From: Cordia subcordata
Taxonomy: Eukaryota > Streptophyta > Magnoliopsida > Boraginales > Cordiaceae
NCBI GenBank assembly: GCA_028554755.1
Contig: JAPTOF010000008.1
Location: 13,683,001 to 13,747,000 of the forward strand
Length of the DNA stretch: 64,000 nt
Reading direction: 5' to 3'
The translations under genes and the position numbers were made by a program. The notes beneath the pieces are model-generated. The model saw nothing but the letters and a program-made list of their open reading frames with translations, did not search any database and was not told the DNA's origin. The number at the start of each line of letters is the position of its first letter. The first letter of the stretch is position 1. Below are positions 45,361-56,655 of the stretch, in pieces.

Positions 45361-46536
45361 TACACTTCTTCATGAAATAGCTCACTCTGAGAGAGTGAAA
45401 ACACATCTAGAATTAGACATCTTGGAATCTCTATCGGACTAGAGATCCGAGTCTATATAGGCTAATGCGTTAGATTATCTGCATAGTATTCCAGCATATA
45501 ATCCTTAGTCCCTTGCAGGAACTTGAATATATGCTTAACTGCAATCCAATGTGCCGGTCTAGGTTTGAATGATATCTACTAACCATGTCAACAGCAAAGT
45601 AAATATCTGGTCTAGTACATAACATGGCATACATGAGGCTTCCAACTGCCGAAGCATAAGGAACTCACTTCATATTCTCTATCTCCTCAGGTGTTTTAGG
45701 ACATTGATCTCGAGATAGATAAACTCTATGTCTAAAAGGAAATGAGTCCGTCTTAGAGTTTTGCATGTTAAACCTGATCAATATCTTCTTAATAAATGAA
45801 GCTTGAGATAAGGCTAGCTTTCGTTCTTACGATCTCGCACAAGCTTGATGTCTATAACATAACTAGCTTCTCATAAATTCTTCATTTAAAATTAAGTAGA
45901 AAGCCAAACCTTAATGGATGATAATATCCCCACATCATTTCTAATTAGTAGAATGTCATCCATATATAAAACAAAAAAAGTTACAACATTTCCATTACGC
46001 CTCTTATACATGTAAGGTCTATCAATATTTTGATCAAAACCATAAGATTTAGTTGCCCAATCAATTTTGATGTTCCATGCTTTAGATGCCTGCTTTAATC
46101 CATAATGAACCTTATTAACATACAAACCATATGTTCCTGGCTTTTAGCAACATATCCATTTGGTTGTGTCATGTAAATGGTCTCGTCAAGCTCTCTATTA
46201 AGAAAAGTTGTCTTGATGTCTATTTGCTATATCTCATAGTCATAATGACATGTGATGGCAAGAAGTATCCTGATGGATTTAAGCATGGCTACTGGTGAGA
46301 AAGTTTCCTCATAATCGATCCCTTCTTTCTGAGTATAACCTTTTGCCACCAACCTTGCTTTAAAGGTTTCAACTTTTCCATCAAGTCCTCTTTTTCTCTT
46401 GCAGACCCAGTTGCACCCTATAGGTTTTACCCCTTCATATACAATTACTGGATCCTAGACTTTGTTAGAATACATATATTCTAACTCTAAATCCATTTCC
46501 TTATTTCATTGGTTGGCATCTATGTTGGAAAATGCT
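45361..46536 (-). pseudogene. copia reverse transcriptase, fragmented
   Basis: Reads, right to left in changing frames: [56 protein letters not shown] 77-codon frame (46125-45892) follows with YGLKQASKAWN, FDQNIDRPYMYK and LYMDDILLIRNDV, which holds the YMDD box at the complement of 45955-45966. Later pieces include FLMLRQLEASCMPCYVLDQ. Stops follow every conserved block, so no RT can be made. Confidence 0.8.
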
Positions 46537-46785
46537 TCAACATAACTTATGGGATCCACACCTAATTCTTTGAAGAAGTCTGAAAGGACTTTCATAGTAT
46601 CGATCAGGAGGCCTGTATTTCTTCCCACTATGATGAGACTCCGATACATTAGGTGTAATATGCTGTTGTTTTTCATTCACGGTTACCACAGGTGTTACTG
46701 GAGATTCTTGTGAAATCTCTTCTACAGAAACTTCAGAATCTAGTATTTTTTCGATCATTTCATCATTCTCTAAGTATCTAGCATG
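46537..46785 (-). pseudogene. copia integrase C-terminus and linker (3' side of the insertion)
   Basis: From the insertion point the frame reads STHARYLENDEMIEKILDSE, then TPNVSESHHSGKKYRPPDRY. This is the standard 'VSTHARFLEEDY...SGR..RPPDRY' linker. The upstream half of the same codon series is at 54561, ending NPKE, a stop, KVII. Confidence 0.85.
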
Positions 46786-46790
46786 GGTAC

Positions 46791-48918
46791 TAATGTGTTG
46801 GTTTCGTGTGTAATTTTGCATTTTATTTCTATATCTATTTTGAGGTGTTTTGTGCTCTATTAGGTGTATTAGTATTGCATTTATCATACTTGAGCATATT
46901 AGGTTTTAAATGTCTATAGTTGAGCTTAATGCATAAATGCTACACTAAAGTGCACTTAACTTGTCTTTTAGGTGAGATTTGGAATAGTACTTAGAGCTTA
47001 AAATGATGAAGATGTGATGATGAAGCCAAGCCAAAGGTGTTTTGGATGAGAAGAAAGCAAGAAGATTATATTTACAATCTCCCAAATGAAGAACAGAGTA
47101 ACCGGGCGAAACTAAGCGCAACGGGAGCCAAATTTGGAGCTTGCAACCAAAGGGGACATGGACTAAGTTTGGACATGTTTATGGGGTGTGAAAGATGAAC
47201 AAAAATTGGCTTGGGAGATTCTCGAAAGTGATACGAAGACATAAAAAAAACCACGCGCGAATCGGAGCCAAAACGAACCTGAATGGAGCAAAATAAGAAG
47301 AGCTAGCTGAGTGCCCTTCAGAGAACTGGTGCACCGGCTCACTAGGCCGGTAAAACCAGTGAGAAACCCTCCTTTGGCGGAATTAAGGTCCCCTGGTACC
47401 GGTGCACCGGTTTGGTGTTCCGGTAGTCGCGAAAAATTGGCTATATAAGCCTTCTTTTGGCCATTTTATAGAAGGACAAGTCATATTCTTTCACACCCAT
47501 CTCTCAAAAACCTGATCCTCTCATCTCCCACCTCTCACAAACTCTTCCATACATAAAATCACTTTGGAATCAAATATTTAAGAGGATTAAATACAAGGAT
47601 TTGGGCATAGCTCATGGATTGTAAAGATATGGCTTTGGATAAAAGGGTAACTTCTTTGTCTCTCTTTTATCCTAAGTTAATATATGTTTGATTAGAGCTA
47701 TGTAGGGTGATTTACTCTTGTATTATGGATGATTATTACATTATTATTATAGGTATTTAATGGACTTATATATATATATATATGCTTGTGCTAAGGGTTT
47801 GGATTGGCAAATTTACATTCATGTCTATGTGTTTGTAGAAATGCCTCAAGGATGTAGCATGTGTATATTGAAGTCTATTTTACTATTAACCATTTCTAAA
47901 TCATTATGCTAGGATGTCTATGTATTTTTGTGGAGATTACATGAAGTGGGTATGCTTAAATGCATGTCTATGTGTGTGTTTGCATATTTAATAGCGTAAA
48001 TAGCTTCTGTTGCTTACATATCAGGTGCGATAGCTTAAATTGGTGTAATCAAAGCATGTCTATGTGTTTAATAGTAGAATATACTGGTGTATTCTAAAAA
48101 TCCATGCCTTAGATGTGTTTGCTACGCGCTTTAATGTCAATTTTCGCTATTGTGATACGATCGATGGTGCACAACTAGTAACTAGCCTAGGTCGAGTCCC
48201 CTTTGGCTTTAAATTCAGCCAATAAGAGTCCGGATAGGTTTAGTTGACCTTAGTTTACTTAGAAAGGCTAGTTAGTCCACCTTAAACCCTAGGTTCATAA
48301 GGTCTATAGCTCTAAGTGGGGTGAAGGTTAGGGACAGATTCGCACTGAGTCCTAGGGCCAGATTGGGGAACTAATTAGAGGACTAAGTGCTAGGGTTAGA
48401 TCGATCTACAGTCACCTAGAGCCTTATTGGCTAGCCCTAATTCCTAAGTCATAAAGACCATGCTGTACTGCTAGGCATCACCACCTAGGGACGAACCCGC
48501 ACTGAGGCGTAAGGTACCAAGTAGGAGGCTACTTATAGTTCTTGATTAGAGCATTTAGTATAATTCATCAAGTAACCCTAGAATGATGTAATAATCACCA
48601 TAAACAAGACATAATCACGTTAGTCCCCTATTTTCGACATTTGAATCCTCTTAGATTACTTGATTCTCCCGTCACACACACATATTTTATTTTCTTGTCC
48701 TTAGTTTAGCTTTACCTTTCCGAGTTCTCTATAAACCAAAAATCCCCTAAAAAAGTGTAGTTTAGGTCTTAACACGTAGCTCTTAAGACGCGCATAGCTT
48801 AGGACACCTTATGCATTAGGCCTCCTCATGGATTCGACCCCGCACTCGCACACACTGTACTACATCCGACCCTGTGCGCTTGCGGGCTATTTAGGCTTGT
48901 GCTCATGAATAGCGATCA
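46791..48918 (+). repeat. 5' LTR of the LARD-like element
   Basis: 2128 bp, collinear with 52436-54555. It has a TATA-like TATATAAG at 47442-47449. Thirty bases upstream is the palindrome ACCGGTGCACCGGT (47398-47411), and a second imperfect copy is at 47325-47337. Ends GCGATCA. Confidence 0.9.
47398..47411. promoter_or_regulatory. LTR palindrome ACCGGTGCACCGGT
   Basis: A perfect 14-bp palindrome about 30 bp upstream of TATATAAG. The same motif and spacing occur at 53048-53061 in the other LTR. CGGTGCACCGGT occurs at 7125-7136 in the inverted LTR, 32 bp from its TATA-like box. A role as a dimeric factor site is inference. Confidence 0.55.
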
Positions 48919-48924
48919 AGTTCT

Positions 48925-48941
48925 TGGTGCCGTTGCGGGGA
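48925..48941 (+). promoter_or_regulatory. Primer-binding site, tRNA-Asp type
   Basis: TGGTGCCGTTGCGGGGA starts 6 bases after the LTR. It fits the plant site TGGCGCCGTTGCCGGGGA, complementary to the 3' end of tRNA-Asp and typical of Athila-like elements, with one substitution and one deletion. Confidence 0.8.
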
Positions 48942-49081
48942 GGCAACGTTTGTTTGGTTTCTTAGTTTTTGTGTGTCTTACCTCGTTACGTGTTGTTTTA
49001 TCTTTTCTTTTCATGTTTTCTTTATTTTGATTAATAAAAAAATTTTAAAAAAAAGTTGTTGAGCATTGTGAAGAGGTTTAC

Positions 49082-49825
49082 TTGTATCAGTTAATCATGA
49101 ATAATCATAATGCATCATGGTGGTCACTTATCTCCTTTTCCCCACCACCCGAACGTGGTCCTATTGCATGTCACATTTGTGAAAGTTTTATACATCCAAC
49201 TGTTTTCTGTCCCCATGAAAATTCCCCATCTAGGGCTAATGCTAACTATGACCCCGTAGTCATGTATCATCTCATGTATCTTTATTTAGTAATCATGAAT
49301 ATAGGGATGCATATTCTTGTTATTGCAATCTATATGGAAGTCGTGCTCATAATTCCAATACTTGCCCTACCTTCTACCCTTATCCCCGATTGCATGCTAC
49401 GACCTATGCCCCTAGCAATTGTATGGCCATGCACGCATCTTCATCATATTATCATGATTCTAGGGAACAACATCATGCATCTTCATATTGGGGTCAAGAT
49501 GACTCTTTATATTTTCTACCTCATTCCTTTGAAAATCTATCCCCCGCACCATCGTTTCCCACCTACCCTTCTCCCGAGTAATATAATGGTTATGCCTATA
49601 GTGATCCCAATCAAGATGTTTCCCATTTCCACTCAGTTGAGCCCTCTTCTTTTAGGTCTTCTTCTCAAGAGGAAACATTTGATTATCTCCTATCTCTCAT
49701 CCAATCTAACCAAGAAAAACTAGAGAGTTTGAAGCGAGACATCAAATCTTTAGGTGTGTCCTTGGAGAGAGTGGTTAAGAGTGTGCAACTCATGAGCGAG
49801 AATGTTGAGATACCTTTAGAACGAG
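49082..49825 (+). pseudogene. LARD ORF, N-terminal part: two CCHC knuckles and a coiled coil
   Basis: Starts near 49082-49097 (MNNHNASWW). A perfect C-x2-C-x4-H-x4-C knuckle, CHICESFIHPTVFC, is at 49169-49210. After a frameshift near 49260 a second knuckle with the same spacing, CNLYGSRAHNSNTC, is at 49324-49365, its second Cys changed to Tyr (TAT). The frame (open to a stop at 49581) is rich in Ser, His, Tyr and Pro (YYHDSREQHHASSYWGQDD). It resumes past the stop into ETFDYLLSLIQSNQEKLESL and KSLGVSLERVVKSVQLMSE, a leucine-heptad coiled coil. The layout suggests a gag-like RNA-binding protein, but knuckles at the N-terminus are unlike ordinary gag. Family not recognised. Confidence 0.55.
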
Positions 49826-49912
49826 TTGAAGAGATATGAGAGAGACCTAGAGATGAGAGAAATAGTGGTGAAAAAGATGATGTTTTGGAGAGACGATTAG
49901 AAAAAGAGGTCA

Positions 49913-50897
49913 ATGGAGAGATCACATCTTGCAGTGAGGATAAGGATGAGCTTAATGATAATTTGGCTCTTGATGACTTATGAATATGTTTTAGAGAAAA
50001 TAGTACCCTATCCTCCTAAGCTTTCAACGACTTCCATTGAGTCATGTGAGCCTTTTCTTTCTCCCCATCCCACACATTCCACACAGTTAGAGGTTGAGTC
50101 TCATAATCATAACACTTATTTGCATTTCGAGTCTATATTTAGGGAGTCTAGGGTACACACCTCCCTTGGGCATTCATGCATCCATGACCTGAAATCCTTT
50201 AAGTCCTCATTATCCCCTCTATGTGTGTCTACCCCATATGAAAAGCATCATGGTAAGATGACACCCATTAGTGATGAATGTATTGTTGAATTTAAAGAGA
50301 CTGTAGCTAGTGAAGGTTTAAAGTCATCCATTCGGGAAAACAAGACATTAATTTCGGAGGTTTTAAATGATAAATTTCTTGGAGTTAAGAATTATTGTAT
50401 TGAGGACAATAGCAACTCTAAGAAGACACTTAACAAAGAAATTGGTGTACTTGGAAGATTGGTCTACAGGTCTCTTTGGATGTTTGATGAATCATTAATG
50501 GAAATAGAGCCCATTGAGATTAAATCCACCCTTTGTGAGGAGTTAGGGCGACCTAGGCTTGATGATGAGGTACCTTATGGAGAAAACGAGTGTAGTACGT
50601 CCATTTCTTTTGTCGTTGCTTCTTCTTCTCCAAGTGTCGTTCCTACTCCCCTTTTCTATTCCGTTGAGTCTCCATCTTTGGAGCTCACATTTTCATCTAG
50701 GGTTAGAAAGCACGTTTCCTATGTTGCATGCATTAGACCTATCTTTGACCTATGGGGAGGGTGTGTTCTTAGCTCTTGATTATGAAAAGAAGGCCATGGG
50801 GTGGTTAGTTAGAAAGCAAGTGGGGCATGATCTTTCTCATTTCTGCATGACACATTCCACACTTGTGCACACATTCTTATTTGATGTTTCGGGATAA
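49913..50897 (+). pseudogene. LARD ORF, C-terminal part
   Basis: A 288-codon open frame (49913-50779), without recognised domains, rich in Ser, Glu and Lys (FKETVASEGLKSSIRENKTL; VLGRLVYRSLWMFDESLMEI). A frame change near 50690 leads to STFPMLHALDLSLTYGEGV and FLALDYEKKAMGWLV, ending at 50897. The last block is clearly related to TLPTLYAFDLSSVDWEGVLL and ALDHHKAMGWL in the minus-strand copy at 60989-61339. The pair therefore defines a conserved C-terminal region. Confidence 0.5.
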
Positions 50898-52435
50898 GAT
50901 CTTGAAAAGAGGTGCGTTGTGCATTCATTACCTCATCATATAGTGCATGACCCTTTTCCTTCTACTGCTTGTGCTTGGTTGAATATTATGTAATTTATGC
51001 CTTGCAATTTTAAACATGTATTGCTTTAACACTAGCGCCCAACTGGACGCGTTAAATCCAGCACTACTAGGAGGCACCCTAGACATGTGTATACTTTTCT
51101 TGTTTTCCTTGTCTTTTACTTGTTTTCATTTTTCTTGTTGCTACTTATTATACTTGCTTTCTTGTTTACTTTTCTTGATTCCATTTTTCTTTTTGTTTGC
51201 TTTCTTTTTCATCCTCCCAAGTGTTGATCCTTACTTCTATTATTCCCATTCTTCATAAACCTTGCTTATCATTTGATGATGCCAATGCAAGCTCGCATGG
51301 CATATGCTACTAATTGCGTGCTTTGAGTGTTTTTCATTTGTTGAGAAATAGAGTTAGTAGACAAATTATTGATCATTGGCATCGAAGAGCTTCAAAAGGA
51401 ACACAAGTTGTATTTATCCTTTCTCCACTTGTTCCTTCTTATCTACCCTGTCTCCACCACCCTTACTTGCTTTGTGTTGCCTATTTGCTTGTTGAGTAGT
51501 ATTGTTCTATTTGCTTAAGGACAAGCAACGTTTAGGTTTGGGGGTGTGGGAGTTTGCTTTTATTGCTTTATGCTTTGTATAGGGTAGATGTACATTATGC
51601 GCTTTAAAATGGTGAAAATTTTTTGATTTTGATGCATATAGAGTTATTTATTTCTTGGTTGATCATTATGTTGGATTTTGTGATTGATTCAATTGATTGG
51701 TAAATATGACTTGCATTGTGGGGAAAGAATGGAGTGGTTTGAAAATCGAGTTTTAGAAGGGATGCCCTTGAAAGTTGTGGAGGGTGGCAGGAAAAAGTGT
51801 TGAAAAAGGTTGTTGATATGAGTACCTCTTTCTTGATTGGTTTTTTTTATGTGCCAAAACTTTTCTTTTTCTTTTCTTTTCTTTTTGTGCAAATATAATG
51901 CAAAGCATGAAAAATTCAAAAAAAATTCAAAAAAAGCAAAATGGTGCAAAAATATCCAAAAAAAAATTAAAAAAAGAAAAAGCTAATGACACCAAAAAAT
52001 TTTGTGAATAAGTGCATAAGTGACACAATGTCAACTTAGCATAAGCTATCCTCTATGTAGATATGTGAATAAGGCTTTTTATAAGCCATTGTATATGAAT
52101 ATTCTCTCTCTTCTTGTCTTTGAGGCTTTGTGCATATTGAGGAGGCCATGTAGTTGAAGGGGCACGAAATCTCAACATCCCGAGTACGTGCATTAGAATC
52201 CTAAGCTTGTGGTGGTTTGGCTACTCTAGAACTTCTTACGAGGTTCGAGGCCCTTTATGAGTAGAGGGAGGATCCGAAGAGACTTGAGGATCTCTCCATA
52301 ATAGGAATGCCCCCTTCATGCTTCTTAGGCTAACCATGATAGCGAGTCAATTCCCTAGGAAACCCTTTATATCGACTTTAAAGATAAATTTAAGTTTTAC
52401 CTTGCTTGGGGACAAGCAAGGAGAACGTTTGGGGG
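50898..52435 (+). other. LARD 3' non-coding region and PPT
   Basis: Contains 'ctaggaggcaccctagac' (51067-51084), two 'ggacaagcaa' signposts (51520 and about 52410), an oligo-A-rich stretch (51900-51985) and a PPT 'gtttggggg' at 52427-52435. The same series is present at 24918-26277 and, inverted, at 61605-60131 plus 43022-42451. Confidence 0.7.
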
Positions 52436-54555
52436 TGTTGATGTACTAGTTTTGGGTGTGATTTTGCATTGTATTTTTATATCTATTTTGAGGTGTTTTG
52501 TGCTCTATTAGGTGTATTAGTATAGCATTTATATCATACTTGAACATATTAGGCTTTAGATGTCTATAGTTGAGCTTAAAGCATAAATGCTACACTAAAG
52601 TGCACTTAACTTGTCTTTTAGGTGAGATTTGGAATAGTACTTAGAGCTTAAAATGATGAAGATTGGATGATTAAGCCAAGCCGAAGGTGTTTTGGATGAG
52701 AAGAAAGCAAGAAGATTGTATTTGCAAGCTCTCAGACGAAGAACGGAGTAACCGGGCGAAACTGAGTGCAACGGGAGCCAAATTTGGAGCTTGCAACCAA
52801 ATGGGACATGGACTAAGTTTGGACATGCTTATGGGGTGTGAAAGATGAAGAAAAATGGCTTGGGAGATTCTCGAAAGCGATACGAAGACATAGAAAAAAA
52901 TCGCGCGCAAATCGGAGCCAAAACGAAGCTGAATGGAGCAAAATAAAAAGAGCTGGCTGAGTGCCCTTCAGAGAACCGGTGCACCGGCTCACTAGGCCGG
53001 TAAAACCAGTGAGCAACCCTCCTTTGGCGGAATTAAGGTCCCCTGGTACCGGTGCACCGGTTAGGTGTTTCGGTAGTCGGGGAAAATTGGCTATATAAGC
53101 CCTCTTTTGGCCATTTTATAGGAGAATAAGTCATATTCTTTCACACCCATCTCTCAAAACCCTAATCCTCTCATCTCCCACCTCTCACACACTCTTCCAT
53201 ACACAAAATCACTTTGGAATCAAGTATTTAAGAGGATCAAACACAAGGATTTGGGCATAGCTCATGAATTGTAAAGATATGGCTTTGGATAAAAGGGTAG
53301 CGTCTTTGTCTCTCTTTTATCTTAAGTTAATGTATGTTTGATTAGAGCTATGGAGGGTGATTTACTCTTGTACTATAGATGATTATTACATTATTATTAT
53401 GGGTATTTGATGGATTTATATATAGATATATGCTTGTGCTTAGGATTTTGATAGGCAAATTTACATTCATGTCTATGTGTTTGTAGAAATGCCTCAATGA
53501 TGAAGCACGTGTATATTGAAGTCTATTTTGCTATTAACCATTTCTAAATCATTATGCTAGCATGTCTATGTGTTTGTGTGGTGATTACATGAAGTGGGTA
53601 TGCTTATATGCATGTCTATGTGTATGTTTGTATATTTAATAGCATAAATAGCTTCTATTGCTTACATGTTGGGTGCGATTGCTTAAATTGGTGTAATCTA
53701 AGCATGTCTATGTGTTTAGTAGTAGAATATACTGGCGTGTTCTCAAATTCCATGCCCTAGATGTATTTGCTATGCACTTGAATGTCAATTTCCGCTGTCG
53801 TGATGCGATTCATGGTGCATAACTAGTAACTGGCCTAGGTCGAGTCTGCTTTGGCTTTAAATCCAGCTAATAGGAGTTCGGATAAGTTTAGTTGACCTTA
53901 GTTCACTTACAAAGGCTAGTTAGTCCACCTTAACACCCTAGGTTCATAAGGACCACGCGCATAGCTCTAAGTGGGGCGAAGCTTAGGGACGGACTCGCAC
54001 TGAGTCCTAGGGCCAGAATGGGGAACTAATTAGAAAACTAAGTGCTAAGGTTAGATCGATCTACACTCACCTAGAACCTTATTGACTAGCCCTAATTCCT
54101 AAGTCATAACGATCATGCCGAGTTGCTAGGCATCGCCACCTAGGGACAGACCCGCACTGAGGCTTACGGTACCAATTAGGAGGCTAATTATAGGTCTAGA
54201 TTAGAGCATTTAGTATAATCCATCAAGTAACCCTAGAAATACATAATAATCACCATAAAAAAGACATAATCACCAAAGTCCCCTATTTTCGACGTTTGAA
54301 TCCTCTTAGATTACTTGATTCCCCCGTCAGACACACATCTTTTATTTCCTTGTCCTTAGTTTAGCTTAACCTTTCTGAGCTCTCTTTAAACCAAAAATCC
54401 CTAAAAAGAGTGTAGTTTAGGTCTCAGCACATAACTTAGGACACCTTATGCGTTAGGCCTTCCCGTGAATTCGACCCTGCACTCGTACACACTATGCTGC
54501 ATACGACCCTGTGTGCTTACGGGTTATTTAGGCTTGTGCTCACGAATTGTGATCA
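52436..54555 (+). repeat. 3' LTR of the LARD-like element
   Basis: Begins TGTTGATGTACTAG and ends GTGATCA, 2120 bp. Palindromes at 52975-52987 and 53048-53061; TATATAAG at 53092-53099. Its outer edge is the duplicated GGTGC at 54556-54560. Confidence 0.9.
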
Positions 54556-54560
54556 GGTGC

Positions 54561-55500
54561 TTATAATCACCTTTTACTCCTTAGGATTATAAAAGATCCT
54601 ACCTCTAGTTTCCTTAGGATACCCAGTAAAATAGCACAACTCGGATCTTGGTTCCAACTTTAAAACATTACTATTAAGTACATAAGTTAGACAACCTCAA
54701 ATGTGGAGATGTTTTAAAATAGGCTTATGCCCAGTTCACATTTCTTGTGGTGTCCTAGGTACTGATTTAGATGGTACCAAGTTCAAGATGTATGATGTTG
54801 TCTTAAGGGCATACCCTCAGAAAGATAAAGGTAATGATGCATGACTCATCATTGACCTTACCATATCTAATAGGGTACAATTTCTTCTCTATGCTACACC
54901 ATTTTGCTAAGGAATCCCTAGTGCAATTAACTGAGACGCAATCTTTTCTTGTGTAAGGTACTCCCTAAACTCACCCAAGAGGTATTCGCCACCTCGATCA
55001 GATCGAAGGGCTTTGATACATTTATCTAATTTCCACTCTACCTCAGCCTTGAACTATTTGAATTTCTCAAAGGATTCAGACTTGCGTCGCATCAGATATA
55101 TATATCCATACCTAGAGTAATCATTAGTAAAAGTAATGAAATACTCATAACCTCCTCGTACTAGTTTGCTCAAAGGACCACATACATTAGTACGAACCAA
55201 TTCTAATACTTCTTTATCCCTTTCTCCTTTAGAAGAAAATGACTGTTTGGTCATCTTCTCGTGGAGACAAGATTCACACGAGGGTAGATCTTCGAGTTCT
55301 AGTGAGCTAAGATGCCCATCTTCGATTAATCTCTGAATTCGCTTTAAATTAATATGTCCCAAGCGTAGGTGCCAAAGATAAGTATCATTGATTGAAGAAA
55401 CCTTCCTTTTCCAAGAATTAGTTCATTCTATATTATGCAGTGAATTTGCAATAGGTTTCATATAGAACATGTTATCATGCATACTACTAGAACATATAAT
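54561..55500 (-). pseudogene. copia integrase (5' side of the LARD insertion)
   Basis: The open piece 55362-55054 reads MGHINLKRIQRLIEDGHLSS, CESCLHEKMTKQSF (zinc cysteines) and FITFTNDYSRYGYIYLM (first catalytic Asp). Leftward come ALRSDRGGEYL (second Asp), QNGVA.RRNCTLLDMVRSMM (Glu position replaced by a stop), VPSKSVPRTPQEM and GYPKETRGRIFYNPKE. It then meets the LARD at 54560. At least five stops. Confidence 0.85.
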
Positions 55501-55739
55501 ATTTCCATCTCTACTAATATTAATACTAGAAAGAAAATTGATGCAAAAAACATCTAATATTAATTACAAAATAGAGATAAGGTTTTTACGTACATCTGGA
55601 ACATAATAAACATTGTTAAAAAATAACTTCCTATTACATGGAAAATTTAAGCGCATTACCCAGCTTCAGAGGAAATTATCCATTAGCTAGTTCCTTCATT
55701 TCTTAAAACCAATGTAAAGAATTGCAAATATGATTAATG

Positions 55740-56655
55740 GTTCCAGAGTCTAGAATCCAAGAATCAGTAGAATAAACCACCAGATAGGTTTCAAGGTAGA
55801 ACAAAAGAGGTGTACCTATCTGGCCTCGTGCCAGGTACTTCGGGCAATCCCTTTTCCAATGCCCTTTTTGGCCACACTTAAAGAATTTTCCCTTGGGCTT
55901 TTCATCTGTTAACTATTTGGGCTATTCACTGTTTCTTTTCTTTTTCCCTTGACCACGTTTTTGCTTTCCCTTTCCTTTGAACTTTCTTCTTTTCGGTTTA
56001 GGTCCAGAAGCGGATGCTTGAACTATGTTTACGTGGCCCTTATTTTTTATTATGGCTTCTGTAGCTCGAAGCTCTTTCATCAATTCCATCATATCCATGT
56101 TCATCTTGTCCATATTATAATTAAGCTTGAATTAGGTGTAAGACGATGGTAAGGTCTCCAAAATCATGTCTATTAAAATCATGTCTACCTTTAACAGTTC
56201 ATCTATGTTTGCCCCTAGGATCTTGGTAGTATTGAAGTAATCCATCATTTTGAGCATATGCTCCATAACTGATGCTTTTTTTGCCATCCTTTAATTCGTA
56301 ATTTCTCTGAGGGCACCTTGCCTTGTGGGCTTGCTCTTATCGGCAAACACACGAGAAAGTGAGGTCATGATTTCTTTTGTAGTTTCCATATGATGATGCA
56401 TGCTCTGCAAAATATCTAACATAGAAGCCATCATATAGCACTTGGCCATACTATTGGCCTTCTGCCATTTTGTCTCAGCATCTGTCTGGGCTTCAAAAGA
56501 GTTTGCCCTTACAACAGGACAAGGAATTGTTAGGACATACTTGTACTCTTCTACAGTGAGTATTATGTCCAAGTTTTATTCCTAGTCCACAAAATTCAGT
56601 CCAATGAGCTTGTGCTTTTTGAGAATTGTAGCTAGTGGATTGAATGAAGATATTT
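55740..56655 (-). pseudogene. copia gag, zinc knuckle and protease start
   Basis: Reads SFNPLATILKKHKLIGLNF near 56650, then a 93-codon frame (56572-56291) with EEYKYVLTIPCPV, KANSMAKCYMMASML and HHHMETTKEIMTSLSRVF, the gag UBN2 core. 56113-55922 is a Lys-rich basic tail (KPKRRKFKGKGKQKRGQGKK). The knuckle near 55880-55850 reads FFKCGQKGHWKRDC: its first Cys is Phe. DSWILDSGTINHICNS near 55760 is the protease block, with DSG kept. Confidence 0.8.

Larger units (their letters stand above)
46791..54555 (+). mobile_element. Non-autonomous gypsy-type element (LARD-like) with 2.1-kb LTRs
   Basis: Direct LTRs 46791-48918 and 52436-54555 enclose 3.5 kb with a tRNA-Asp-type primer site and a PPT, but no protease, RT, RNase H or integrase. 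It sits in the copia integrase, flanked by GGTAC (46786-46790) and GGTGC (54556-54560), a target duplication with one difference. Its internal region encodes an unusual gag-like protein (see next entries). The 3' end and LTR plan match the Athila fragment at 24150, which suggests Athila-type enzymes mobilised it. LTR divergence is around 8% by eye. Confidence 0.9.

Noticed and set aside
45892..46125. YMDD-containing frame as a possible active reverse transcriptase
   Set aside because: Only 77 codons are open. Stops and frameshifts flank it and RNase H has lost a catalytic Asp.
50559..51258. Hydrophobic frames (runs of Leu, Phe, Ser) as membrane proteins
   Set aside because: They arise from T-rich non-coding DNA. 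Only the block shared with 60989-61339 has support.
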